In this document: positions 1 to 13,500 of the stretch, piece after piece
How the letters are laid out: every line of letters starts with the position of its first letter
Numbering within the stretch: the first letter of the stretch is position 1
DNA from: Strongylocentrotus droebachiensis
Taxonomy: Eukaryota; Echinodermata; Echinoidea; Camarodonta; Strongylocentrotidae
Length of the DNA: 64,000 nt
Direction of reading: 5' to 3'
Assembly (NCBI GenBank): GCA_035222895.1
Contig: JAVYIG010005337.1
Coordinates: 1 to 64,000, forward strand
The notes under the pieces: model-generated
Databases searched by the model: none
Told to the model about the DNA's origin: nothing
Seen by the model: the letters and a program-made list of their open reading frames with translations, nothing else
Translations under genes and position numbers: made by a program

Positions 1-24
1 TCTTTCTCTATATCCTGATATTTT

Positions 25-45
25 TTGTCTCACTCCCCCCCCCCT

Positions 46-80
<35 letters not shown>

Positions 81-770
81 ACCCCTCCTTTTTCACTCCC
101 TCCCTCACCTGGGTCTCTCTCTCCTTCTCTTTTCTCCCTCTCTCTCTCTCTCTCTCCCTCTCTCTCTCTCTATCTCTCTCGGCCCCTCCTTTCTCATTCC
201 CTCCCTCACCTGGGTCTCTCTCTCCTTCTCTTTTCTCCCTCTCTCTCTCTCTATCCCTCTCTCTCTATCTCTCTCTACCCCTCCTTTTTCACTCCCTCCC
301 TCACCTGGGTCTCTCTCTCCTTATCTTTTCTCCCTCTCTCTCTCTCTCTCCTTCTCTCTCTATCTCTCTCTACCCCTCCTTTTTCACTCCCTCCCTCACC
401 TGGGTCTCTCTCTCCTTCTCTTTTCTCCCTCTCTCTCTCTCTCTCCTTCTCTCTCTATCTCTCTACCCCTCCTTTTTCACTCCCTCCCTCACCTGGGTCT
501 CTCTCTCCTTCTCTTTTCTCCCTCTCTCTCTCTCTCCTTCTCTCTCTATCTCTCTCTACCCCTCCTTTCTCATTCCCTCCCTCACCTGGGTCTCTCTCTC
601 CTTCTCTTTTCTCCCTCTCTCTCTCTCTCTCCCTCTCTCTCTATCTCTCTTTTTACCCCTCCTTTTTCACTCCCTCCCTCACCTGGGTCTCTCTCTCTCT
701 CCTTCTCTTTTCTCCCCCTCTCTCTCTTCCTTCTCTCTTTCTCTTTCTCCCTCTTTCATCAGTCGTACTT
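25..770. repeat. CT-rich minisatellite, seven units of about 95 bp
   Basis: The plus strand is almost pure pyrimidine. A core, CCTCCCTCACCTGGGTCTCT, recurs about every 92-104 bases (near 100, 200, 296, 392, 488, 580 and 678), separated by (CT)n. The long open frame across it is a low-complexity Ser/Leu/Pro artefact. Confidence 0.9.
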
Positions 771-779
771 CAAAAATAA

Positions 780-1870
780 ATTGTTAATTAATATTGAAAT
801 GTGTGGGGGGCGCGGAGGGGGAAACGGGGAAAGGGAACTATGCACCCTCAGTTAGGTTTAATTGCACCAAAAAAAGATGTTTTTAAAGGATTGAAATGTA
901 AAAAATTATGTTTTTAGCTTGGTTGCCCAGCTTCCCAAGCATAAACAGATTAATTTGGATCTTGTTAAATTTTGCTCTTTTGTGGAGCCTCAAGTGCATC
1001 AATAAAACCAAACGAAACATTTCAGTTTGAGGTTAAACGTTCTGAAAACACTCTCTAATCCGACTTTAAGTCCAATTTTTGAAATTCCTCGAATAGTTAT
1101 ATCGAATAAATAACTTTATTCTCGATTTTTAAAAGAAACTATAAATCATAATCGCATTCTAATTTCCTGCGCGTTTCTCTGAAGTGTATTATGAATGAAT
1201 TTGGGGGGAGTTGAAAATACGAACAAAACCAAACACTCTGTTTTCTTGCTACCTCGATTGAAAAGTTATTATCAAACATGTAACTACCACTCGATTTTTA
1301 AATACATTAACAAAATGTCATTGTAACATAGTTCCATAATTTCTGAATACAAAGTGGGAATTATTATAGTTTGTTTTCTTCAGCTGATAAGTTTTGACGG
1401 AGGGAGGGGGGGGGGGTTTTCAAGTTTATCACTTGCCCCGGGCGTTATAATCCCTCGATACACCACTGTGAATGATTTCCAGTCCCTGTCGTGTACAGTC
1501 TGATATACGCTCTCTTTCGTTCTCAACTCATTGAATACGACAAAATGCGATTGAAAACAACTTTTTCCGAAAATAAAGAAATGCATTTAATGCAGTTGAA
1601 AAATGAAATACACTAAAGAACAGAATAATATTTTTTATATTTCCTTTTAGAAGAATAATTAAGATGAAACATTTAAATTAGATTGAGAAACAATTACCCC
1701 CCCCCCCCCCTCATGCCTATTCTTGTGAATCATTGACACTTTCTAGTAATGAATTAATTGAACAAAAAGAAAAATTATGTTAATCATTTATATTATCCGC
1801 AATTAATAATAGACTTCATAAATTAAATTAAGAAGATTCCTTGTTTTGACGTCGGCATATATTCCAATGA
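780..1870. other. No gene seen; AT-rich with G and C runs
   Basis: Short frames only. It holds a G run at 1,405-1,416 and a C run at 1,697-1,710. Nothing here resembles a coding exon or a named repeat. Confidence 0.5.
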
Positions 1871-2442
1871 TTAACATGTAAAGAAAGATTAACAATACCA
1901 TTACCATAGATACAAGTTAACTGAGTTGAGAGTTAATAGCAGCAGCTTTGATTTGAAATAAAGTAGAGTCCCCCAAAGAACCAATTATCTTTTGACAAAT
2001 TCATACATGTAGTGGCATGTCAATTTCTAAAAGATTTTTTTAAGTTAAGAGTGATTACATTAACATGTAAAGAAAGATTAAACAATACCATTATGATAGA
2101 TACAAGTTAACTGAGTTGAGAGTTAATAGCAGCAGCTTTAATTTGAAATAAAGTAGAGTTCCCCAAAGAACCAATTAACTTTTGACAAATTAATACATGT
2201 AATGGCATGTCAATTTCCAAAAGATTTTTTTTTAGTTAAGAGTGATTACATTAACATGTAAAGAAAGATTAAACAATACCATTGTGATAAATACAAGTTA
2301 ACTGAGTTGAGAGTTAATAGCAGCAGCTTTAATTAGAAACAAAGTAGAGTCCCCAAAGAACCAATTATCTTTTGACAAATTAATACACGTAGTGGCATGT
2401 CAATTTCCAAAGGATTTTTTTAAGTTAAGAGTGATTACATTA
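1871..2442. repeat. Three tandem units of about 190 bp
   Basis: Units start at 1,871, 2,060 and 2,251 with AACATGTAAAGAAAGATTA and share AGTTAACTGAGTTGAGAG and GAGTGATTACATT. Copies differ by scattered substitutions and one- to two-base indels. No coding frame is kept. Confidence 0.9.
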
Positions 2443-2805
2443 ATGAAGATAAAGGCTGGTAAACAATGCATGGAATCCTCTAGACATAAATCTTTCATAA
2501 GATTTTAGCAAAGTTTTTCCAGTTGAAAAGAAGATAATTCAAGACGTATCTTGTCCTGGAATGCGAGTGTAATTGTTGCTGTACATGTGCTGCATTGTTA
2601 AAATTGAAAGTTAGACTAGACAACTCAGGAGAGTGAAACATACGTTCGAGGTTGTTTTGAAAACCACTGTCAGAATCACTACAGTATCGAGCTTCATGAC
2701 GCTCTTGTGTATTAGGGATTAAGAGATACAAGTTTTGAAAACTATTCATCTGGTAGAGTACCTTATACAATCATGATGAGGAAGACAATTCATAATGAAT
2801 ATTGG

Positions 2806-2978
2806 TTTATTTCTTATGATGCATCTATTAACTCGTTGACTACTGCATTATCTAATTCACATAGACTTAACACAGAGACCACCAGGTTCCAGTATGCAAT
2901 GGGTTAAAGATTGATAATTTGTTGAATCAGAAGTGGGACCAATACAGGTAATGCACAGCAACCTCCAGTAGATGGTAT
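2806..2978 (-). other. Candidate 3' UTR exon of the lectin gene
   Basis: On the minus strand a good acceptor (CTTCTCATTACAG) is followed by about 170 nt that end at an AATAAA (2,806-2,811). Together with the GTAACA directly after the stop codon at 4,406, this could be a 3' UTR intron and terminal exon. There is no coding evidence. The alternative is a simple 3' UTR read-through; the nearest AATAAA in that case is at 3,776-3,781, inside a MITE. Confidence 0.3.
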
Positions 2979-3535
2979 CTGTAATGAGAAGGAAAACAAA
3001 AAAATTCTCTGTCTTTATCTTTGATTTGCCTTCAACACTGTTACGATTGCAAATATTGCATTCAGTGTGAATATCAATTTCAGTTTCATTTTTGTATTGT
3101 TCAATGGAAATTTCCTTTGCTCACATTATAAATACAACTTTACATAACTTGATATGCATAGATATGCATACATGTCATAGCAAAAACAGATATCATGGTA
3201 TTGGTATACATCATAAAAGATACGCAATTTAATTATAAACCAAAACAGTAACGCATTTTACTTGTATATGGGGGAAAAAGTTGATATGTAACATGACAGA
3301 GAAAATACAAATGGATTTGATATTACGTATAGCAGACTGATTGTATGTAAGAAAAGAGGAGGATCAGAGGATCAAAGGATGTTTGCTATCGTTCATCCTG
3401 CATTCATAGTTTCTATGAATGTGTCTTTGTGTTTTACAAGTACACAATATATTAAACCACAATAGAGCATAAACCTACAAAGCAATAATTATCACAAATT
3501 GCTTTGTTTTGAATATACAAGCATTTTACAAAACC

Positions 3536-3800
3536 TACCCACACGAGGTACCTTTGGAACAGTCTAACACGCCCGAGGTGATAGCCGAGGGTGTTTGGAC
3601 TGTTTCGAAGGTACCGAGTGTGGGTAATTTTACTAAAGACCGAACAAAATGATGTGTATTATTTGTTTTATAAAATGATATTTTATAACATGATTTTGAT
3701 AATGACCAGTCATTATCTAAATTACGCGTGAGGCAAAATAAATGCCTGGTCAAGTGTCCGCTTTGAACCAATCATTTTATTAGGATCCACGTCATCATCT
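3536..3800. mobile_element. MITE with strong terminal hairpin
   Basis: The segment 3,536-3,626 is a near-perfect inverted repeat (TACCCACACGAGGTACC against GGTACCGAGTGTGGGTA). The following 170 bp (TAATGACCAGTCATTA, CAATCATTTTATTAGGATCC) match, in reverse, the block at about 32,820-32,940 and its copies in the duplicated intron units. Confidence 0.7.
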
Positions 3801-4405
3801 TATAAAATCAAATATACTATATTGAGTATGCATGTATACTATCTCAACAAAATATAGTTGGCTTACAGAACACCGACATCCCCCCCCCCCCCCCCCAAAA
3901 AAAAAAAAAAAAAAATTACTATATGTATGGTTGTTGGCATGTAGATAAACATGAAATGTAATTGTTTGGTATTCTATTCTTCCCTAAGAGGGTTTGTGAA
4001 TGTTGGTTCATTTTAAACACGTATAATTGTATTCAACCAAATGCCAAATGCCAAATTTGAAGCTGTAATTGTGTAATGCCTATTCATAGTGAGAGGCAGT
4101 GAATTGACATCTAATTCAATATGACCTCTTTGAATTTTTTTGTTTGTTTTTTGCATTTTAATATGACTATTAATTGTAGGTAAATACATTCCGGAATGAA
4201 ATAAAATTTTCATACCAAGTAACACCGCACAATTTATAAATTTGAATTCACTGTAAAGGTAACACCGTTAAAACATATAGAAAAGAGAAAAAATTAATGA
4301 TGACATGAAAGTATTATATCGTTGAATAAAACTCATATAACAGCTATTTGAAACAATAAAAATAATACAAATAATAGAAGAAAACAAGAAATAATTTTCT
4401 GTTAC

Positions 4406-4526
4406 CTATAAAGCTTCACAAACAGCTGGAAGTCTGTTCCAGCAGCAGATTTGAGCCAGTCCACTCCTGTTGGAAGCAGCACAATCAGCTTGCTTTGTGT
4501 TGCGCCAGGTAATTGGAGAGCTGACT
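4406..4526 (-). CDS. Exon 19: C-type lectin domain C-terminus and stop
   Basis: Acceptor TTTACAG; 121 nt, completes the codon from exon 18 and ends with TAG at 4,406-4,408. Reads VSSPITWRNTKQADCAA, then GLAQICCWNRLPAVCEAL. The last three core cysteines of the fold (ADC, ICC, VCE) are in place. No EPN or QPD sugar-binding motif is seen and WND is replaced by WNR, so calcium-dependent sugar binding is doubtful. A GTAACA donor-like sequence starts directly after the stop codon. Confidence 0.85.
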
Positions 4527-7500
4527 CTGTAAAGATACCAGCATTCACGTTACTATCAGAGCTCAAGCGTACTGTGGCATCAATGATTTCTATATTTCAA
4601 TTACATGATTATTAATATCGCAGCTAATGATGTAAATCATGTGAATTGTAATGTAAACAGAATCGCTTTTATGTATTTCAAAATAAGTTATAAGGATTGG
4701 CAGCGTATCTGGCCCTGTTTCATATAACTTGTTATCAATAACAAATTTAAATTTCTGCAAATCTGCTCACAGCCAAACAAATGCCACTATTTCAGTAGCT
4801 TATAAGAGTTATTGTTACTTATTATTGATAGCAATTTGTATGAAGCAAGGACAGATGCGATTATTTCAGTAGCTTATAACAGTTATTGTTACTTATCGTT
4901 GATAGCAAGTTTTATGAAACAAGGGTCCTGATTATAACACCGAGCCGACTTGTAATGTATTGCCTGGACCTTCAAACCAAGTGTGCCATTCTTTCACGCC
5001 TATTACGAAGGGGTTACCTTGCAGGTTATAACCTACTACCATGCATGCACATGAACCAAAATAATAAAAATAATAGTTCGTTCTTTTATAGCGCATTTCA
5101 GGACCGACGGCCCTCTCAAAACGCTTTACAATGTACAATGTATGTTTACATAATAATTACTCGAAGCATTCATAAAAAAGGTGAGTTTTCAGCGCTCATT
5201 TAAACAACTTCAACGTCAGTCATTGAGCGTAGCGACACTGGGAGAGCGTTCAAAAGTTTTGATCCACAATTGGCTAAACTATCATTTTCTCACGAATGTG
5301 CCGCACTATGAAAGTACTTGAACTCCCATTTAGTGTTAGACAGGCCCTGGCGGGAATTCTCTCCTCCAAGGAGTGGAGATGTTACTCAAGATTTTAGTGG
5401 TATTATTTGCGAAACGCTTCCAGGCATTGAGCATACCATATTCACCAAAACGATATTAGTGTTGATTGGTGTTTCTTTTAGGTAGCCACCACTATTCTTC
5501 TGCTTAATAAATAACACAATCAATTAAATTCATGTTTGTCTGAATAAGATAAAATCATGATCAATCAGTAACATCCATTATTGACTCATTAACTTTGAAA
5601 ATATCCCTAAATTGATAATTTCAGATGTTTGCATGATAATGAAATTATGGCAAAGGGTCTATTCAATCCATGGCACTTACAGTGTTGACAATATGATCTG
5701 CTTGAGTGAGCTCTGGCTAATAATAAACAAACTCGCGGAAACCGAATTGCGCAAAAATGACGTTGAACTTGGGAGTGTTTCACAAAGATTAAGATCGACT
5801 TTAAATTGGACTTAACCATGGCAGGCCATTCATGCCACTGGTTGCTCTCACCATTGGTCTCTCAATTATGATCTTTAGATAATATTTTTAACTTCAATAA
5901 TGAACTATCAAAAAAGGTAAATTCTGTAGTTTTGTGACCATGATTTGTACGTCCCTTGATAAACCAATGCCAGGAATGGTAATAGGAACTAGTGGCAAGA
6001 ATGGCCTGCCATAGTTAAGTCCAACTTAAAGTCGATCTTAGTCTTTGTGAAACACCCCTCTGGTCTTGAATTGGAGCAAAGTGCATATCAGGCATCGATT
6101 TCAGTTGCTTTGTTAACAATCAATTATTGATTTGAACCCCATCAGTTGATATTTGACCTTACATGTAGATCTGCACTCGTGCAGCCCCGCGGCTCGAGCG
6201 CCGTACATTGTGCTGGTAGCAATAGTGTGCCTATTACTATACATAGGAGCTGACATTCTTTGTAGCCAGAAATGGCTCTTTATATGACCGAAAAGGGAAT
6301 TTTTAAGCAATTATGGAAAATATGGGTGAAAAGGGATACTTATTTGAACGAAATAAGACACTTATCCAAAGCGAAAGGGGGAACTTGTCATATTTGGAAT
6401 GGGGCATTCTTAGCATTTTAATAGGGATACTCATCACATTAGAAAAAGAAAACACGGCTTAGTAGCAAAGGGCACTTTTGAGAAGGAGAGAGATATTTAC
6501 TAGAAAGGAGAACTTGTCAAAGTAAAAGGGGTAATTGTCAGATGTTAATAGGTACGCTTTTCAGAGGTGATAAGGGGCACTTATCAGAGAGGAAAATAAA
6601 GGCTCTCATCGAAACTAAAATGGGGCACTTTAGGAGTAGGCTACTTGAAGTAGTAGGGGGTTCTGTGCCCCTTTACCCCCCCCCCCCCAGGAGCGCCTAT
6701 TCTGTTATCTGATTTTGATTGTTAGGTGAGAGGAAGAGGCTGTACTTACTCGGCCAATTTATCTGTCTGCCACGAACCACAGAGTTGGTTAAGGTTGATC
6801 CAATGATTGGCAGATCTCTGTTGAGCTGTGAGGAATCCTGCCACTTCTTTAGCCTGTTCCGCGGTAGAAGCCAGGGCTAGGGACCCGCCTTCGGCCTTGC
6901 ATCTCTACAATGATACGGTAAAATAAAAAAAAGGTATAATATAGTCTAATGACGTCAGAAATAGAGTTTTTTTAAGGTCTCAATGAATCACCTTTTCTTT
7001 CTCATATTGGTCACTTTCCACTCTTTCATAGTTTAAAACATAAAACCGTATATTGAATGGACCACATGAATGAAAATTACCCTAAAAAGTATGTTTTAAA
7101 GCCAATTTGGAACTGAATTAGAATGAGCAATCTAGATCAAAGATAGAAATGAAACGTTACTAAAATGACAAACTATGGTGTGAGTGTGTGTAACATACAG
7201 AGGCTTGTCTTCTTTTCCTTATCATCTTGCTGTACCGATACAGTGCTATAGAAAAGGTTACCCCCCCCCCCCAACCCCAACATGCAACGGCCAGACTAAG
7301 ACAGAAAGACAACTATAATATTGTAGGTAACGAATTATTCGGTCGGTCTTTAAAGTTTCGTTCAGATATGACACGGTAAACAGCCGAAAACAAAAACCAG
7401 CTGTGTTTTTTTATTTTCTTTATTTTTTCATTTTTTCTTCTACTTTTAAACGTGTAATTGAACGGCAAACTACGCACAGCAATTAAAGGGCCTACTTAGT

Positions 7501-10500
7501 TCTGTGTTACAAGATAGAAAATGTGAAGTGTGGTACACTTTATGTGAATAAAACACAAACGCACAAACAAACGCCGCGGTTTATCGCTGCCTATCTGAAC
7601 CGATGTGGCATTGAAATGTTCTATTCACATTGATATGGTGACTGAGCACTAGATGCTTGAATAAAAATATAAACAAATCTGCTAGTACCAAATTATAGCG
7701 AATCAAAGATTTTAAATTGGTTCGATGTATTTCAATATCAGGGACCACTGACTAGATGTCAATACTTGATACTTAGATATTACTTTGAGTGCGAGCGAGC
7801 TCTGGGGATATTTTGATAGAAAAATATAATCCCTCTGCGGCTTTCAAATATTAGGGCATGTACGACAAGGAAGAATGTGAATGAGTAATCTACAGCTTTG
7901 GGGAGGGGAGGGTGGCAAAAATATTTTAAAATGTTACATTAAAGGTACTATGTCCCTTTTGCAGCCAACCTCAAATTCTGTAGAACTTTGCAGGAATTAT
8001 GAATATGTCATGTATGTCCTATCTGTGAAATTTAAACGTTAGCAGTGTCCTAATATTCAAATTATGCAAGGAAACCTGTTTACTTGCTAGACTTTACTGT
8101 CAGACACTATTGAGTGAGTGACTGGCTTTTTTTCTTCTTGGGTAATAACATGTACATAAAATGAGCTGTAAATGGTACTAGCATTTGTCTACATCAATAT
8201 CCCACTTCTTGTGATGGCCAAAATTAAACTGATTGAATCTTTGCGCAGCATAAAACGTATGACCATTCGGTACAATGGTCTGAAAATCAAGACTATTACT
8301 TATTGGCTCTATAGCTCCTAAGTCGATTTGACAACTAATAGTCGTTATTTTCCCACTTGAAGACATTTTCAAGCCCCACCTTTATTAGGGAAGTTTTAAA
8401 TTAGTATTATCTTTTAAATGCCGTTGGAATTTAACCTTTTCATTTGTTTGGCCTGCAAATGGGACATAGTACCTTTAAAGCATATTATGCCTCTTTTTGA
8501 ATATGGCTCCTATAAAGAAATGTGCTTTGCAGCAGCCTTGCATGTTAAAACCCCTTCGTTGTCCGAACGGAATGTGTTCTCGAACAAAAAGACAACTGCT
8601 AGGTCAAGCTCTGACAGGACTGTTTTTGTTGTTGTTTTTTTAATTCTGAAGGGCGGTGTCAGATATAAAAATTGTAATTAGCTTAACCTTCCTTACTGGT
8701 TAGTTAAAATGTGAGATAATAATATTTAACATCATGCTCAACAATGAAACAAGGTCATTATAGATCTAATCACCTTTTCAGTTAGCAACTTCTGATGTAC
8801 ATTTACTATATATGTCCTTGTTTGCCCCATTCCATCCAGAGTAATTATTTGAGTTTGTTCTGATTTATTGCTTGATATTCTTCGACTGTCAGTATTTTCT
8901 CCCCAACACACTTCTTAAGTATAAGTCATTTGAATTTTATCTTTCTCGCACATTTTATTTTGTGCCTTGATTTGTCGTAAATATTTTTCATTCTGCTGTA
9001 GTTTCTACATAACAATTGTCTGTTATGTTTGTTTTGTAAATTACTTTTGAAAAGATGATTGGTACTACAAAATCGGAGAATAGCGTTGAAAAGAGCCATA
9101 CCTAAGCTTTTCGTCTTGCACTCATCAAAGTAAAACGCAAGAATGAAACAGAAAGCAGAAATCGAACATTATAAACGGAAACTAAAAGGAATAAGGCAAG
9201 AGTATAACAAGCTACGATTGGCTATCTAAGGTAGCGGTTGGGCTTTCTGTTTCATTCTTGCGGTTTACTCTGATGAGTGCAAGACGAAAATCTTTAGAAG
9301 GCTAGCTATGGCTCTTTTCCACGCTATTTTCTAAATTACTTTCGTACGTATTGTATATATCAGTTTTATCCAGAGCGCCCTTCATGACAGCAGTGTTTTT
9401 CTTCTTAACGGAAGATCGGGGCACCCCTGTTTAAAGGTACTATGTCCCATATGCAGGCCAACAAAAATGAAAAGGTTAAATTCCAACGGCATTTGAAAAA
9501 TAATACTAATTTAGAACTTTTCTATAAAAAAAAGGGAACTTGAAAATGTCTTTGAGTGGGAAAATAATGACTATTAGTTGTCGAATCGACTTATTAAGTG
9601 ATAGGAATACAGTAAGTAAATATTCTGATTTCCAGACCATTGTACCGAATGGTCGTACGTTTTGTGCTGCGCAAACCTTCAATCAGTTTAGTTTTGGCCA
9701 TTACAAGAAGTGGGTTATTGATGTAGACAAATGCTCATGTATCCTTTATAGCTCATTGCATGTATGTTATTACCAAAGAAGAAGAAAAAAAGCCAGTCAG
9801 TCACTCACTATTGTCTGACAGTGCATTTTAGCAAGTAAACGGGTTTCCTTGCATAATTTTAATATCAGGACACTGCTAACGTTTAAATTTCACAGATAGG
9901 ACATACATGACATATTCATAATTCTACAGAATTTGATGTTGGCTGCAAAAGGGACATAGTATCTTTAAACTGAAAATAAATAAATAAATATATTGCTTGC
10001 TATAGTGGAATCTTGAGCTGTAATGAGATTTTACCTTGCAAGCAACGTCGAAGAAGACTTGGTCAGTTACCAGCTTGAAACATCTGCCTGATGGTCCGTC
10101 CCTGATAAATCCCAGGGGACAGTTAGCTACAGCTATGTGATGAGAAGATCAAAATTCACATTCATCAATAATAATCTATCAATACTAGATCAATACTTGT
10201 AGGCTACAGGAAGTAAACAAGAAATAAAAATGTTTACAAACTTTACATTTTCTGCAAAACTATGACTCCTTCAACCTCCAAGTATAGCAACGACGCTCTG
10301 GTCCCTTTATATGGTATTCTTATTCAAAATATCATGAATTTGATCAGTTTGATTAAAGGTAATGCAAAGTTTTGGGAAATCCTGAAAATTGGATGGATAG
10401 TAATTCTTTAAAATATTGATATATTTGGATGCCCCTGTAAATGTATTATTAGTACTAGAAAATGTATCCCTAAAACACTTCTGCTTTCGAGAAATTGAAT

Positions 10501-13500
10501 AATCAAAAATTTACCGGTGCTCTTGGTAAATTTCAAAAATCTCTAATAGCGCCTAAGGCCATTCCTTAGTAGCTGCGACCATGAAAATCTCAGAATATGC
10601 AGTTCTGATATATTATTTACAAACGGGAATAGCAAATCGGTCTATTGTAGTCAATAAACTTTTTTTTGTAAAGCTATAGTGAGCTACACAACATAACAAG
10701 TTTATTATTTACAATTTCATTACTTTAGACTTGATTTCAACCGCTACAACGATCATTGAATATTGTAAACTTGCATATGCTTCTAATATATTTATTTGAA
10801 CCAAATTCATGACCCAATACAAAAACTTTGTATTGCCTTTAATAGCTTGGTGACAGAAAACAATACAACAATACTTTAGTTACTTATTTACTAACAAAAT
10901 CCAATAATCCCGATAAAGCTTTATAAATGGAGACAGAATGCAATAGTGCTGTCAGCTCCATTCTCCTATCTAACTCTCTCGCTTTGCTCGTTTGCAAATA
11001 GCTAAATCTGTTTAACCAGCTTATCGTGTCCAAAAAATGGCAATACACCTATTATCACTTATTTACTTTTATATTAAAAAAAATAAGTCGTATAAAGACG
11101 TTAATGTATTAATTAGGGGTCTGAAAACTTCAGCTCAATTCAAAGGCAATTCCAGCGTAACAAACATGACATTCAGAATCCCTTTTAGTTATTTAAGACA
11201 CTTTTAAACAATATTGAGAGACCTAAACACATATATTCCAGTCTGTGATTTAGACACACTTAACTATCAATCACATGTATAGCAACTTTCACAGTATTGC
11301 ACTGAATATTTGATTCAATTTAATTCAACTCAATTTAATTTAATTCAAATTTTATTGATTATACTCAAAACAAATAGGATCAATGGATAACAACAATTGA
11401 AGACAAAGAAGGACTCTTTGTGACCGTAGCGGACATGACACAAAATGGGGGGGGGGGGGGGGGGGGGGGTTAAAGATCTTCTTTAGGTAAGAGAAGCTTA
11501 TAATCACAGGCTTAACATAGATTTACGTTGTAGAACAATCGTGTTATACATTTGCTCGTAAAAGCTGACAAATGTAGCGTAACGGCCGGACATGACAGAT
11601 CAAACGTAACAGACATGACTCCTTTGTCTGCTTTTTATATGCCCCTAGGGTGGTATTCTCGAAAGCGGACTAACTTTAGTCCATGGTTTATCGACCGACT
11701 AATTATGGAATGCCAAGTGTCCATATGAATATGTTTTTGAATAATTTCATATGTCACTAATTTAAAATAAAATGTAATAACATGATCAATAAAAAAAACA
11801 ATATAACTATGCTATAATTATGTTATCATAGTAATTTAGAGACTATAATAAGGACACTTGGCATTCCATTCTTAGTCGGTGGATTAAACCATGGACGAAA
11901 GTTAGTACGCTTTCGAGAATACCACCCCTATAGTTTTGCTTTTAACTCTTAAGCTGCCACCCATACAATGCACCCAGTGCCACAGTGCTAATCCCTATTC
12001 AGCCAGCCACAAATCTCCTGTGTGCCAAGTTAATTTTAAGATTGGTTCAAGTGCGTGTTATTTAAATCTTTACAAAAAACAAATCGCTGAATTACTCGAG
12101 AAAATCCAATCTGACTGTTGTATACAAAGACGCGTAATCCAAAGCCGAAAATCTGATGCACGCGATGGTACTTTCAATAGCGCTGCAAAAGCACTCAGCA
12201 CGGTGCAATGGGCATGAACAATAACTGTTATTACATATGCGCGCTAGCCGTGAACAAAGCAGAGTAGCGGTGGCTCGCAAGCATGAACGTGGCAGTCAAT
12301 CGATAGCACACTCGCATGCACACGGCACTATAACAATAGCGCGCTAGCAGTCTCATGGCAGTATAAGAGTTAACACGTTCGGTAGGGGAAGGCGGGGTAA
12401 GTTGAGCATAGGGGTAAGTTGATCCACCCCCTCTAAGCCATTTATGAATGAGTCAAACATTGTGGTGGCGCCATCTATAGATGAAATATTGCATATCCCC
12501 ACACCCTGCCATATTGCTTTTTAGATTGAAACAGAAACCAACGTTGCAGAGGGAAAAATCTGATTTTCTGCCATAAAAGTGAATAGGTGTGAATGAGGTA
12601 AGTGTACTTTTCTTCCATATGCAGCATAGATATAATATGGATATATGATGACAATTGTTAGTCCATGTATGGGTCTCCATGCTTGTCATAGCCTTTTACA
12701 CAATGAATGCATAGAAAATGTGTGTATGTGGTGATATCTCAGAAAGTTCAGACTGGGGTAAGTTGAGCCAGACCCTATGGGGCAAGTTGAGCCATGGCTC
12801 AACTTACCCCGTAGGGTCTGACAACTTACTAAATATTGTTGGATGAGTATTACAAAACAATTCGCATTGTATTTTGGAATTTAGAATTGAATAACAATGT
12901 TTTGAGATGGACTTTGTACTAAACATATATTTTATATCCATTATTATCTTTCAGAAGCACATGAGAAATGCGTAACTACAAGCGAAAGACGAATCGAGGA
13001 CAAACTCCCCGCGATGTTATGGAACGAGCGGCTGATGCTGTTGCTGGCGGAAAGAGTGTGCGGAGTGCAGCTAAGGACTTTGCCATTGATCGAATGACGC
13101 TGAAACGTTATATTGAAAGGAGAGATGGACAACAAGGGACTGCCTATGCACCCGTCGCCTTGCGGCATCAGGTGTTTTCTCCTGACATGGAGACAGATTT
13201 GGGAGATCATGTGAAACAGTTATCAGATATGTTTCATGGTCTTTCAGTGAACAGGTGCTGTACATTGGCATATGAGTTTGCAAAACGAAACAATGTTGAC
13301 GTGCCAGCCAGCTGGGACCGTGAGAAAAAGGCAGGCCAGGATTGGTGGTTAGGCTTCAAGAAGCGACAAAACCTGGCAATAAGGCATCCAGAGGCCACAT
13401 CTTTAGGACGTGCCACTGCGTTCAACCGACCAGTTGTTGATAAGTTCTTTGACAATCTTGCCCTGGTGATGGACAAATACAAGTTTTCTCCAAGTGAAAT

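Noticed and set aside
25-855. 276-codon open frame on the plus strand
   Set aside because: It is translated CT minisatellite (Ser/Leu/Pro only) with no domain; it is open because the repeat has no stop in this frame.
8178-8372. Short conserved frame (also at 9,540 and 44,338)
   Set aside because: It lies inside the TTAA MITE and is conserved only because the copies are repeats; the copy near 48,970 has stops.
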